Shown here piece after piece: positions 1-6,148 of a DNA stretch of 6,246 nt. Location: NCBI GenBank assembly GCA_903929655.1, contig CAIYVS010000739.1, forward strand, positions 1-6,246, read 5' to 3'. The DNA comes from an uncultured Bacteroidota bacterium. GTDB lineage: Bacteria > Bacteroidota > Bacteroidia > Chitinophagales > Chitinophagaceae. The notes below the pieces were generated by a model. The model saw nothing but the letters and a program-made list of their open reading frames with translations. It made no database searches and had not been told where the DNA came from. Position 1 is the first letter of the stretch; each line of letters starts with the position of its first letter. Made by a program: the position numbers and the translations under genes.

Positions 1-1053
1 AAGAGTAACAGTCGTGGTCCCTGGTGGGGACGACGTTATGTGCCATTTCTCTGTGCAGTAGTCAATAGTTGCATATCTCCCAAGCCATTTAATACAAACT
101 ATTTGTTTAATGATGCTTTTTACAATTACTCTATGTGCGAACCGGGTACTACTGTAAATGATACTTTGCCAGATCCGGTCATCACGCCTTTTTACGCGGG
201 GTTTAACCAAAACTATGTGATAAATAATAATGTTTTTGTGAGCGGTATCACAAAACCAAGTTACAGATATTCTCAAATTGGTGAGGCTACCGCGGAAGTA
301 GAAAAATATGGTAAAATTCCTCCCAAAGACTCACAGGAAATATTGATACTGCGACTGGACAAAAATTTTAAAAATAGTGACTATTCCCTGGAACATAACG
401 GCATGTTTGATACGATTAATATTTATTACCTTTTTATTTCCCTTAAATATTCGGAGTTTATTATAGACCACAAGAGACAATACAGAGTTTCGGGATTCGG
501 ACATGCTTATCTTGGTACCGAAGATACAAACACGGGTAATCTCCTCTTTTTTCAGGAATTGAAGATCAGGCATTTTCATAATCCTGGTATTAGTTCCAGA
601 GGTAAAAACGATTATAAACTAGCAAGAATGGGAAGATGCGAGTCATCAAAAAAGGGAGATATTTTGTTGTTGTTCGAGTCGAGACGCAGTAAAAAGAAAG
701 ATACAGCATCATCGAAAAAAACAGCTATCCTGGAATTATATTCAACATATCATCCTGTCAGCAGATTTGACTCAGGACTGTTGGCCGATACGATTTCTAA
801 AATAATGAAAGAAAAAACAACTGATACTCTTGAAAAGGTCCATTTATCACAGATACCTAAAGATGATACAATGAATTTCAGCTATATAATTGTCGGCAAT
901 ATAAACCAGATAGGAGGCAGAAAATACCTGGATATCAGTATTGATTCAGCATTTCATTATGAGGCCTTGTGCCTGGGCCCATATCCTCCGAGAATTCAGA
1001 AAAGAAAAGAAAAAAGGGAGTTTGACCTTCATCACATGATATATCTGAATTAG
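1..1053 (+). CDS. Unrecognised protein, 5' end cut by the window edge
   Basis: The frame is open from base 1 to a TAG at 1051-1053, giving at least 350 codons. The first possible internal start is a GTG at 40, but the frame continues upstream without a stop, so the true start probably lies outside the window. I do not recognise the family. Visible traits: an N-terminal part with RGPWWGRR followed by a short hydrophobic run ending in VVNSC, then a Tyr/Asn/Phe-rich section, and a C-terminal half rich in Lys, Arg and Asp. The tail is strongly basic (RIQKRKEKRE). The hydrophobic run with a cysteine could be a lipoprotein signal read from an upstream start, but it is short and Asn at -2 is atypical for a lipobox. 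No catalytic motif, repeat or obvious membrane helix stands out. It lies 117 bases upstream of a toxin-antitoxin-like pair on the same strand. A real gene is likely because of the length of the open frame in AT-rich DNA; the function is unknown. Confidence 0.6.
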   Translation, partial: KSNSRGPWWGRRYVPFLCAVVNSCISPKPFNTNYLFNDAFYNYSMCEPGTTVNDTLPDPVITPFYAGFNQNYVINNNVFVSGITKPSYRYSQIGEATAEVEKYGKIPPKDSQEILILRLDKNFKNSDYSLEHNGMFDTINIYYLFISLKYSEFIIDHKRQYRVSGFGHAYLGTEDTNTGNLLFFQELKIRHFHNPGISSRGKNDYKLARMGRCESSKKGDILLLFESRRSKKKDTASSKKTAILELYSTYHPVSRFDSGLLADTISKIMKEKTTDTLEKVHLSQIPKDDTMNFSYIIVGNINQIGGRKYLDISIDSAFHYEALCLGPYPPRIQKRKEKREFDLHHMIYLN

Positions 1054-1170
1054 AGTGCGGGTTAGAATTTATGCTCTTTCGCCGACCTTAGTATGCAGGG
1101 CGGCTCCGTGCCTTAGCAATACCAACAACACATTTCCTGATTTGTTCTTAGATTTCCCTAATTTTATACA

Positions 1171-1476
1171 ATGCAGGCCAACACTCATTCTCCCTTATTT
1201 AACAAACGTATTTTCTGGGATGTAGAGTTTGATGCAATTGATTTTGACAAAAAAGCGGCTTTTGTCATAGAGCGGGTTTTTCAGCGCGGTGATGTGGACG
1301 ATATACGCACCTGCAGGCGCTATTATGGGGATGGAAAAATAGAAACAGTACTCACCAATGCCAAATGGATGCCCCTTGCTGCTATTTACCTCGCATGTGC
1401 TTTATTTAGTAACGAACTAACCGACTACAAATGCTACAATACAGCACAATCGAACCCCACACACTGGATGTATTAA
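1171..1476 (+). CDS. DUF6922-like protein, probable antitoxin partner of the downstream nucleotidyltransferase
   Basis: This is a 101-residue protein with the pattern I associate with DUF6922: F-W-D-V near residues 15-18, D-x-I-D-F-D at 21-26, a V-I-E-R-V-F-x-R-G-D stretch at 32-41, and R-R-Y-Y-G-D at 49-54. These are followed by K-I-x-x-V-L-T-N at 56-63 and a C-terminal C-Y-N-x-x-Q-S-N-P-x-H-W-x-Y ending at the stop. In Bacteroidota such small proteins often sit directly before AbiEii/AbiGii nucleotidyltransferase genes, as here, which suggests the antitoxin or regulator of a pair. That role is inferred from context, since no classical helix-turn-helix motif is obvious. The length fits a complete protein. 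The ATG at 1171 is preceded by AT-rich DNA without a Shine-Dalgarno sequence. The family call is from memory of its sequence pattern. Confidence 0.83.
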   Translation: MQANTHSPLFNKRIFWDVEFDAIDFDKKAAFVIERVFQRGDVDDIRTCRRYYGDGKIETVLTNAKWMPLAAIYLACALFSNELTDYKCYNTAQSNPTHWMY

Positions 1477-2057
1477 AGGGTTTGATGAAACTTCCTGAAT
1501 TAAACGATTTTTTACTCGTCGGTGGTACAGCACTTTCGCTTTATTACGGACATCGTTTATCAATCGATATTGACTTATTCTCCACCCATAATTTTGAAAC
1601 AGAGGACATTTTACCGGTCTTGGAAAAACATTTCCCAACTTTTACTTACAGCAATATCCATAACCCAATAGGCATTTTTGCTTTTATAGATAATATTAAA
1701 GTTGATTTTGTCAAGCATCATTATTTTCAGCTTATAGAGGAACCATATATTGAAAACGGGATAAGGCTGGCAAGCATCCGTGATATTATGGCTATGAAGA
1801 TTGCTGCTATTCTGAAAAGAGGGGTAAAAAAAGACTTTTGGGATATTTCTGAATTGTTGGAACATTACACGGTTGACGATTTTATTGAAAGCTATAACAG
1901 GAAATATCCTAATCATCAATTGCTCATATCCATCCCCCAGGCGCTCACTTATTTTGCAGATGCAGAACAAAGCGAAGAACCTATAAGCCTTAAAGGGCAA
2001 AATTGGAAGAAAGTAAAAAAGCATATACAACAAAAAGTAAATGATTATTTGAAATAG
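1431..2057 (+). CDS. AbiEii/AbiGii-type nucleotidyltransferase, probable toxin
   Basis: This 208-residue protein has the DNA polymerase beta-like nucleotidyltransferase signature: G31-G32-T-A-L-S-L, then D46-x-D48 in the metal-binding position (SIDIDLF), and a third acidic residue at D92 (KVDF). The AbiEii-type downstream motifs follow: A-M-K123-I-A-A and R-G-V-K-K134-D135-F-W-D138-I. All expected catalytic residues are present, so an active enzyme is plausible. Characterised relatives such as AbiEii and MenT toxins transfer nucleotides, in some cases to tRNA acceptor ends, and act in phage defence or growth arrest. The substrate here is unknown. The ATG at 1431 lies inside the upstream gene, so the two frames overlap by 46 bases, which implies coupled translation. 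An alternative ATG at 1485 would still keep the GG motif but shorten the N-terminus. The length is at the small end for AbiEii proteins and normal for this Bacteroidota subgroup as I recall it. Confidence 0.9.
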   Translation: MLQYSTIEPHTLDVLKGLMKLPELNDFLLVGGTALSLYYGHRLSIDIDLFSTHNFETEDILPVLEKHFPTFTYSNIHNPIGIFAFIDNIKVDFVKHHYFQLIEEPYIENGIRLASIRDIMAMKIAAILKRGVKKDFWDISELLEHYTVDDFIESYNRKYPNHQLLISIPQALTYFADAEQSEEPISLKGQNWKKVKKHIQQKVNDYLK

Positions 2058-2063
2058 GCTGGC

Positions 2064-2558
2064 TTAAGCCTTGCCCATACTGCCCCAGCTGGTGCAAGAA
2101 TGCAGCATAGCTCTGTGTAAAGCGTTCTTGTGCCCTAAATCGCTCATCTTACCTTTCAGCCCATTAACAACTTTCTTTCCGCTACCAGGGCTACTCTTGA
2201 AAATATATTTGGAAACGCCTATCGCTGCATTGTATCTTTATGCCAAATTTGGACCCCATCGGTTCACTTTTTGGTTCTTTGACAATTCTGACATGCTATT
2301 GCTCGTTTTTCATGCGCTGGGAAATGCAATGTGGATAATACCGTTCAAGTGCTTGAAATCCAATATCTCCTCAATTCACATTTTGTTTTTTGATGAGAAA
2401 AAGGATGGGAAAATATGGGAAAGTACGGGAACTTTTGAGAAATTATCTGCACTTATTTTTCTCATCAATTGCACAAACATACCCTTCATTTTCTCAAAAA
2501 ATAAATCTTGATTTTTAGGCAAACGGAAACCAATATCAGTTTGGTAAACATCAGCCAC
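2064..2558 (-). pseudogene. Possible decayed minus-strand coding remnant
   Basis: Between 2058 and 2758 no intact gene is convincing. On the minus strand one frame runs from a GTG at 2558 to a TAA at 2064-2066 with only three internal stops (TGA, TGA and TAA) in about 165 codons, fewer than random AT-rich DNA would usually give. Its translation is protein-like. It starts with a charged part containing RLPKNQDLFFEKMKG. After the second stop comes MSELSKNQKVNRWGPNLA, then the third stop, then a basic stretch with SSPGSGKK, and it ends in SWGSMGKA. I do not recognise a family. The plus strand carries an overlapping 146-codon open frame at 2071-2511, but its product is unusually rich in Phe, Leu, Ile and Pro and looks like an antisense shadow, so it is not annotated. 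The remnant lies tail-to-tail with the nucleotidyltransferase gene, 6 bases past its stop. The call rests on reading-frame statistics and could be wrong. Confidence 0.25.
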
Positions 2559-2689
2559 TTATCCACAAAACGATATAATTTTTTTTATCGGCAAAAGGAT
2601 AAAAAGCGAAAATAAACGATTGGAGTTCAGTTGTTTACATTAACTAAAATGGATCAGGCTGGGATAAAAAAGGGATAAGATTATTCACA
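2559..2689 (+). other. AT-rich patch with two consensus DnaA boxes
   Basis: TTATCCACA at 2559-2567 is the strict DnaA box consensus and TTATTCACA at 2681-2689 fits TTATNCACA; both are on the plus strand. Between them lies AT-rich DNA including an oligo-T run (2579-2586). Three copies of GGATAA, the complement of the first six bases of the box, lie on the opposite orientation at 2597-2602, 2662-2667 and 2673-2678. The patch is in non-coding DNA downstream of the adenosine deaminase gene. It could be a DnaA-binding regulatory or reservoir site, or part of a replication origin of the chromosome or a mobile element. No dnaA, dnaN, rep or par gene is in view, so an origin is not supported beyond the boxes. 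Confidence 0.3.
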
Positions 2690-2725
2690 TGCTGAATTTG
2701 ACAATTCAAGATCAAAACAAATTGT

Positions 2726-2748
2726 CCCGACAGGAGCGCAATATCGGG
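2726..2748 (-). terminator. Weak candidate terminator after the adenosine deaminase gene
   Basis: Read on the minus strand, CCCGA (2748-2744) can pair with TCGGG (2730-2726) across a 13-base loop. It is followed by ACAATTTGTTTTG, an interrupted T-rich tail. It begins 11 bases past the deaminase stop, the right place for an intrinsic terminator. The stem is only 5 bp and the loop large, so this is weak. Confidence 0.25.
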
Positions 2749-2758
2749 CTGTGATGGT

Positions 2759-4189
2759 TTAGAAATGCTGGCTGCTTATTACTTCGGCTTCAAACTTGTC
2801 AAAATCTGCATCCAGCTTTTTCTTCAGGTGCTGCTTTACTGAGTCTTCCTCAATAAAGCTGTATTTAATGCTGTTATAAACAAAGGTCTTGATGTCGTGG
2901 TAGCTGATGTGTTTGTAGCGTTTGGCAAGCAATACATATTGTTCAGTAAGATTGCTTCTTAATACGCCAGCATCGTCTGTGCAAATAACAATAGGCACAT
3001 TAAAGTCTTTATACAAAGTAATCGGGTGCCTGTCATCCTTTACTTTCAGTATAAATTCGTTACTGTACAGGTTGATCTCTACAGGTATTTTATGGTCTGC
3101 CATATAGTGCAGCAAGTCGTAGCAATCATGTTCGTAAGGTATGTCCACACCGTGGCCTATCCTGTTTGCGCCCGCTATGTGCACAGCAGCATTGATGTGC
3201 CATGTCATCTCTTCCGGTTTCACCATGCCCAGCGCCAGTTCTCCCGCGTGCATAGCATATTTTACGCGTGGAAATTTATTGTGGCAAAACCGGAACATCT
3301 GCATATGCAGCCAGTAATCGCGCATGGAAATATCATTATTCTCAGGTGCAACAATATTAACACCCACAATCAGCGGGCTTTTATTTGCAGATATAAAGGA
3401 AAGTACCAGGCTCTTAAAAACTTCAGCGGGGGGAGATGTCCTGCCCACATAGTTTTGGTAACGCATTGTAAAATTGGCGTCATCTATATGCAGACCATTG
3501 TGTAGTGCTGCTACCACATAGGTATTAAAAGAATCAGCGCATCCCATAGCGTCATACGCTATTACATCTGCATATATTTTTTCGAGGAGTTTATTTGTTG
3601 CAGCCTCATTCCTGTTTTGTTCGGCCTCAAGCAGTAATTTGTCAAAAGAGGTATCTACATTCTTTAGCCTGTTGCAGGGAATACCTGTAAACATGGTTTC
3701 AATATAACTTACATGTTCGCTTATAGCACGGCGTTTTAGTTCCAGCAGCCCGGTATCAAGCCTGTCCCTGCTGGCGATACCAAAATTGCCAAAGGTTTCG
3801 AAAAATTGTTTGTCAGAAGGATAAGAAACTCCATTATAATCTTTACAAGACCATTTCTGCAGCAGTTTTTCTTTATATCCCGACATTTGCCCTGAACTGA
3901 TAAGCGTGGAAAACTGAACCCATCCTGCTGCCTTTGCAGGTGGTTTGGGTAATACTTGTAAAGTATTGGTATTGATAAAGTAATTTTTATCTACTACATC
4001 ATCTATATAGGTCTCGGCATATACAGAGCCGCTATAATGATTGTGCAGGTCGCCGCCTTTAGGCATTTGAGAAAAGAAGGCAGTAAGGGCAGCGCCATTG
4101 TCTCTTATTTTTTCAAAGTATTCATCAATGGTCTGCGCACTGACGGAAAAAGAAAGCAGGGTAAATAATATTACCTGGATTTTCTTCAT
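2759..4189 (-). CDS. Exported adenosine deaminase (ADGF/ADA-like metal-dependent hydrolase)
   Basis: This 476-residue member of the adenosine/AMP deaminase fold hydrolyses adenosine, and often deoxyadenosine, to inosine and ammonia with one zinc ion. All key elements are visible. M-P-K-G-G-D-L-H49-N-H51 supplies two zinc ligands. H314-A-G-E317 supplies the third histidine and the catalytic glutamate. R-I-G-H346-G-V supplies the active-site histidine. C-T-D405-D406-A-G supplies the zinc aspartate and its neighbour. The first 18 residues (MKK, a hydrophobic core, then SVSA before Q19) form a classical signal peptide, so the enzyme probably works in the periplasm or outside the cell, feeding purine salvage from extracellular nucleosides. 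The length exceeds cytoplasmic Add (about 330-350) and suits the secreted, ADGF-like branch, with an N-terminal extension and an insert before the middle motifs. The start at 4189 is chosen because it gives the complete signal peptide. It follows the FKBP gene on the same strand by 50 bases, so cotranscription is possible. Confidence 0.95.
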   Translation of the reverse strand: MKKIQVILFTLLSFSVSAQTIDEYFEKIRDNGAALTAFFSQMPKGGDLHNHYSGSVYAETYIDDVVDKNYFINTNTLQVLPKPPAKAAGWVQFSTLISSGQMSGYKEKLLQKWSCKDYNGVSYPSDKQFFETFGNFGIASRDRLDTGLLELKRRAISEHVSYIETMFTGIPCNRLKNVDTSFDKLLLEAEQNRNEAATNKLLEKIYADVIAYDAMGCADSFNTYVVAALHNGLHIDDANFTMRYQNYVGRTSPPAEVFKSLVLSFISANKSPLIVGVNIVAPENNDISMRDYWLHMQMFRFCHNKFPRVKYAMHAGELALGMVKPEEMTWHINAAVHIAGANRIGHGVDIPYEHDCYDLLHYMADHKIPVEINLYSNEFILKVKDDRHPITLYKDFNVPIVICTDDAGVLRSNLTEQYVLLAKRYKHISYHDIKTFVYNSIKYSFIEEDSVKQHLKKKLDADFDKFEAEVISSQHF

Positions 4190-4239
4190 AAGGAAAGAAA
4201 TTATTTTAGAAAAAATGACGCCAATACAGGTGTCTGAGG

Positions 4240-4674
4240 CTAGTCAATTCCCAGTAACTCCACTTCAAATATCAATGTGGTGTTTGGGCCTATTTCCCGG
4301 CTTACCTGCCTTTCTCCATAAGCCAGGTGCGGGGGGATAAAAAAGCGCCATTTGCTGCCAACAGGCATCAATGGTACGCCTTCGGTCCAGCCTTTTATCA
4401 CCATGGTCAGCCCGAAAGATATGGGGCGGCCCCTTTGCACAGAACTGTCAAAAACGGTTCCGTCCATCAGTGTGCCATGATAATGGCAATTTACAGAGTC
4501 GGTTTCCTTAGGTTTGGGACCACTACCCTCAACAAGTATTTCGTATTGCAAACCGCTTGGCAGGGAAACAATTCCCGGCTTCAGTTTATTTGCTTCCAGA
4601 AAATCTTGCCCAGCTTTTAGGTTCGCAGCAGCTTTTTCAGCTTTTGATTCAAACAATTTATCCCCAATCGACAT
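4240..4674 (-). CDS. FKBP-type peptidyl-prolyl cis-trans isomerase
   Basis: This 144-residue protein catalyses cis-trans isomerisation of Xaa-Pro bonds to aid folding. A short helical, Ala/Lys-rich N-terminal segment (about residues 1-30) is followed by the L-P-S-G-L-Q-Y linker typical of Mip/FkpA/FklB relatives, then a complete FKBP domain. In the domain: H-Y65-H-G-T-L-x-D-G-x-x-F75-D76-S-S, V92-I93-K-G-W96, the L-M-P-V-G-S-K-W stretch, P-P-x-L-A-Y119-G-E, and a final T-L-I-F-E-V-E-L-L. The drug/substrate-pocket residues known from FKBP12 (Tyr, Phe-Asp, Val-Ile, Trp, Tyr) are all conserved. No signal peptide or lipobox is visible, so it is probably cytoplasmic, unlike many relatives with long N-terminal dimerisation domains. 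I chose the ATG at 4674; a TTG two codons upstream (4680) is a less likely start. It is the first gene of a possible two-gene unit with the deaminase, although the two products would act in different compartments. Confidence 0.93.
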   Translation of the reverse strand: MSIGDKLFESKAEKAAANLKAGQDFLEANKLKPGIVSLPSGLQYEILVEGSGPKPKETDSVNCHYHGTLMDGTVFDSSVQRGRPISFGLTMVIKGWTEGVPLMPVGSKWRFFIPPHLAYGERQVSREIGPNTTLIFEVELLGID

Positions 4675-4697
4675 ACCCAATTTTTTCGTGAAAATAG

Positions 4698-4705
4698 CAA
4701 ATGAA
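4698..4705 (-). promoter_or_regulatory. Possible -7 element for the FKBP gene
   Basis: On the minus strand TTCATTTG matches the Bacteroidota -7 pattern TAnnTTTG except for one base, and ends 23 bases before the ATG at 4674. The DNA upstream is a long A/T-rich tract without a clear TTTG -33 element. Position is good, sequence only fair. Confidence 0.25.
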
Positions 4706-4879
4706 TTTAAAAATAAAATAAATCATATTTTTTAATAAGTATTGCCAATAAAGCATGTTGGCGAATTGATGATCTTAAATATTTTAAAAAGAATCGTAAA
4801 AAGTATTGATATGCAGGCGAAGGAAATAGTGTAAATATTATAATTGATTCTATTTTCTCCTTAAGTCTCACATTCATCG

Positions 4880-4961
4880 CCGGGCATTGTTTATCATGTA
4901 TGTATTCAACCCGGATTTGCTTGGAATGTCCGGAGTAAATATTAGGGACTGGGACATTTTT
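4880..4961 (+). other. Cluster of overlapping, mutually exclusive stems in the intergenic region
   Basis: The 418-base gap between the FKBP gene and queA (4681-5098) has no gene that I can support. Inside it three short stems overlap: CCGGG 4880-4884 with CCCGG 4910-4914; CCGGA 4911-4915 with TCCGG 4929-4933; and AATGTCC 4925-4931 with GGACATT 4952-4958, followed directly by further T residues. The middle stem excludes both others. This resembles an attenuator layout on the plus strand toward queA, but the stems are 5-7 bp, no known riboswitch is recognised, and the best queA promoter element lies downstream of it. Chance is a real possibility. Confidence 0.15.
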
Positions 4962-5064
4962 CGTTAATCAGTGTTTTGGGCAATATGCATACTGGATTTT
5001 TGGTCATACCACAGCTTAAATATTAGTGTTTTGTTGTTATACGCTTAAATTGTATTTTTTTCAG

Positions 5065-5072
5065 TAACTTTG
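5065..5072 (+). promoter_or_regulatory. Bacteroidota-type -7 promoter element for queA
   Basis: TAACTTTG is a full match to TAnnTTTG, the -7 element used by the primary sigma factor in Bacteroidota, and ends 26 bases before the queA ATG, giving a leader of roughly 20 bases. A TTG-type -33 element is not at the usual distance: TTG occurs at 5034-5036 and 5050-5052, too far and too near. The call rests on the -7 element and its placement. Confidence 0.55.
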
Positions 5073-5098
5073 CACACTTTTAAATTATTCTTCCAAAT

Positions 5099-6148
5099 AT
5101 GAAGTTGTCGCAATTCAAATTCGACTTACCACTTAATCTAATAGCGCAACATCCGGCAAAAACCCGCGAAGAAAGCCGCCTGATGATCGTTCATCGTGAC
5201 AGCGGGAAAATTGAGCATAAAACATTTAAAGATATCCTGGGTTACTTTCATGACAAAGATGTGATGATCGTTAATAATACCAAGGTATTTCCGGCACGTC
5301 TTTATGGCCGCAAAGAAAAGACCGGGGCCAAAATAGAGGTATTTTTATTACATGAACTTAATAAACCCAACCATCTTTGGGATGTTATTGTTGACCCGGC
5401 ACGTAAAATACGTGTTGGCAACAAATTGTACTTTGGCGAAAATGACGAGCTGGTAGCAGAAGTTATTGATAATACCACATCGCGTGGCCGTACCATCCGT
5501 TTCCTTTTTGATGGCAGCGAGAATGATTTCAAGAATATGCTGGAGACTTTGGGCGAAACGCCACTTCCCAAATACATCAAGCGTAAGCCTGAAGAAGCAG
5601 ACAAGGAGCGTTACCAGACAGTTTATGCAAAATATGAGGGCGCTGTTGCAGCCCCTACTGCAGGTTTGCATTTCAGCAGGGAGCTGATAAAAAGACTGGA
5701 AATCATAGGTGTTAAATTTGCTGAAGTAACCCTGCATACCGGTTTAGGCACTTTCCGCCCCATAGAAGTGGAAGACCTGTCTAAGCATAAAATGGACGCA
5801 GAATATTTCAAAGTGGACGATTATGCGACCAAAATTGTTAACAGGGCAAAAATTGAGAGTCGGCATATCTGCGCAGTAGGTACTACCAGTATGCGTGCAA
5901 TTGAAAGTTCGGTTACTGCGCAAGGCTTGTTAAAACCCGAAGAAGGCTGGACAAACCTGTTTATCCACCCGCCTTACGATTTTTCTATTGCCAACTCTCT
6001 TATCACTAATTTTCACCTGCCTAAAACAAGTTTGTTAATAATGGTTTGTGCGTTTGCCGGTTATGACCTCACAATGCATGCTTACCAGACAGCCATTAAG
6101 GAAAAATATCGCTTCTTCAGTTATGGGGACGCAATGTTAATATTGTAA
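5099..6148 (+). CDS. queA: S-adenosylmethionine:tRNA ribosyltransferase-isomerase
   Basis: This 349-residue enzyme transfers and isomerises the ribosyl part of S-adenosylmethionine onto 7-aminomethyl-7-deazaguanine at the tRNA wobble position 34, making epoxyqueuosine, the second-last step of queuosine synthesis in the cytoplasm. The sequence is a textbook QueA from end to end. It opens with F-D-L-P-x-x-L-I-A-Q-x-P and S26-R-L-M. N-N-T-K-V-F-P-A-R-L lies near residues 58-67, followed by G-E-T-P-L-P-K-Y-I-K-R and the Y-Q-T-V-Y-A block. Next come P186-T-A-G-L-H-F, H-T-G-L-G-T-F-R-P and G-T-T263-S-M-R-A-I-E. The C-terminus has F-I-H-P-P-Y-D-F, N-F-H-L-P-K-T-S-L and F-F-S-Y-G-D-A-M. The length is normal, with no frameshift. 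The ATG at 5099 places the conserved N-terminus correctly and sits 26 bases after a good -7 element. The gene is divergent from the FKBP gene. Its last 22 bases (6127-6148) are repeated in inverse orientation at the right edge of the window. Confidence 0.98.
   Translation: MKLSQFKFDLPLNLIAQHPAKTREESRLMIVHRDSGKIEHKTFKDILGYFHDKDVMIVNNTKVFPARLYGRKEKTGAKIEVFLLHELNKPNHLWDVIVDPARKIRVGNKLYFGENDELVAEVIDNTTSRGRTIRFLFDGSENDFKNMLETLGETPLPKYIKRKPEEADKERYQTVYAKYEGAVAAPTAGLHFSRELIKRLEIIGVKFAEVTLHTGLGTFRPIEVEDLSKHKMDAEYFKVDDYATKIVNRAKIESRHICAVGTTSMRAIESSVTAQGLLKPEEGWTNLFIHPPYDFSIANSLITNFHLPKTSLLIMVCAFAGYDLTMHAYQTAIKEKYRFFSYGDAMLIL

Noticed and set aside
12..35. GTCGT...GGTCCC/GGGGACGAC near the left edge as an RNA hairpin or terminator
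   Set aside because: The pairing is interrupted, no T tract follows, and the reading frame runs open through it.
1159..1166. TAATTTTA as a -7 promoter element for the DUF6922-like gene
   Set aside because: It ends four bases before the ATG, leaving no room for a transcription start and leader, and it misses the G of TAnnTTTG. The TTTG at 1141-1144 is better placed but lacks the preceding TA.
1611..2033. Minus-strand open frame of 140 codons opposite the nucleotidyltransferase
   Set aside because: It lies wholly within a gene with clear catalytic motifs and has a shadow-type composition.
2061..2070. GGCTTAAGCC palindrome just after the nucleotidyltransferase stop as a terminator
   Set aside because: It is a 10-base palindrome with no loop and no T tract after it; this is too weak for a terminator and may be chance.
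2071..2511. Plus-strand open frame of 146 codons
   Set aside because: The product is dominated by Phe, Leu, Ile and Pro with no family resemblance, and no promoter or ribosome site is clear. It looks like the antisense shadow of the more protein-like minus-strand frame.
3026..3505. Plus-strand open frame of 159 codons opposite the adenosine deaminase
   Set aside because: It is antisense to a gene with all catalytic motifs conserved and has no recognisable domain.
4936..5033. Recurring TAAATATTAG (4936-4945, 5017-5026) and AGTGTTTTG (4970-4978, 5025-5033) as a repeat array or operator set
   Set aside because: There are only two copies of each, with uneven spacing and in AT-rich intergenic DNA; not enough to call a repeat element.
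5348..5737. Minus-strand open frame of 129 codons opposite queA
   Set aside because: It is an antisense shadow of a highly conserved gene.
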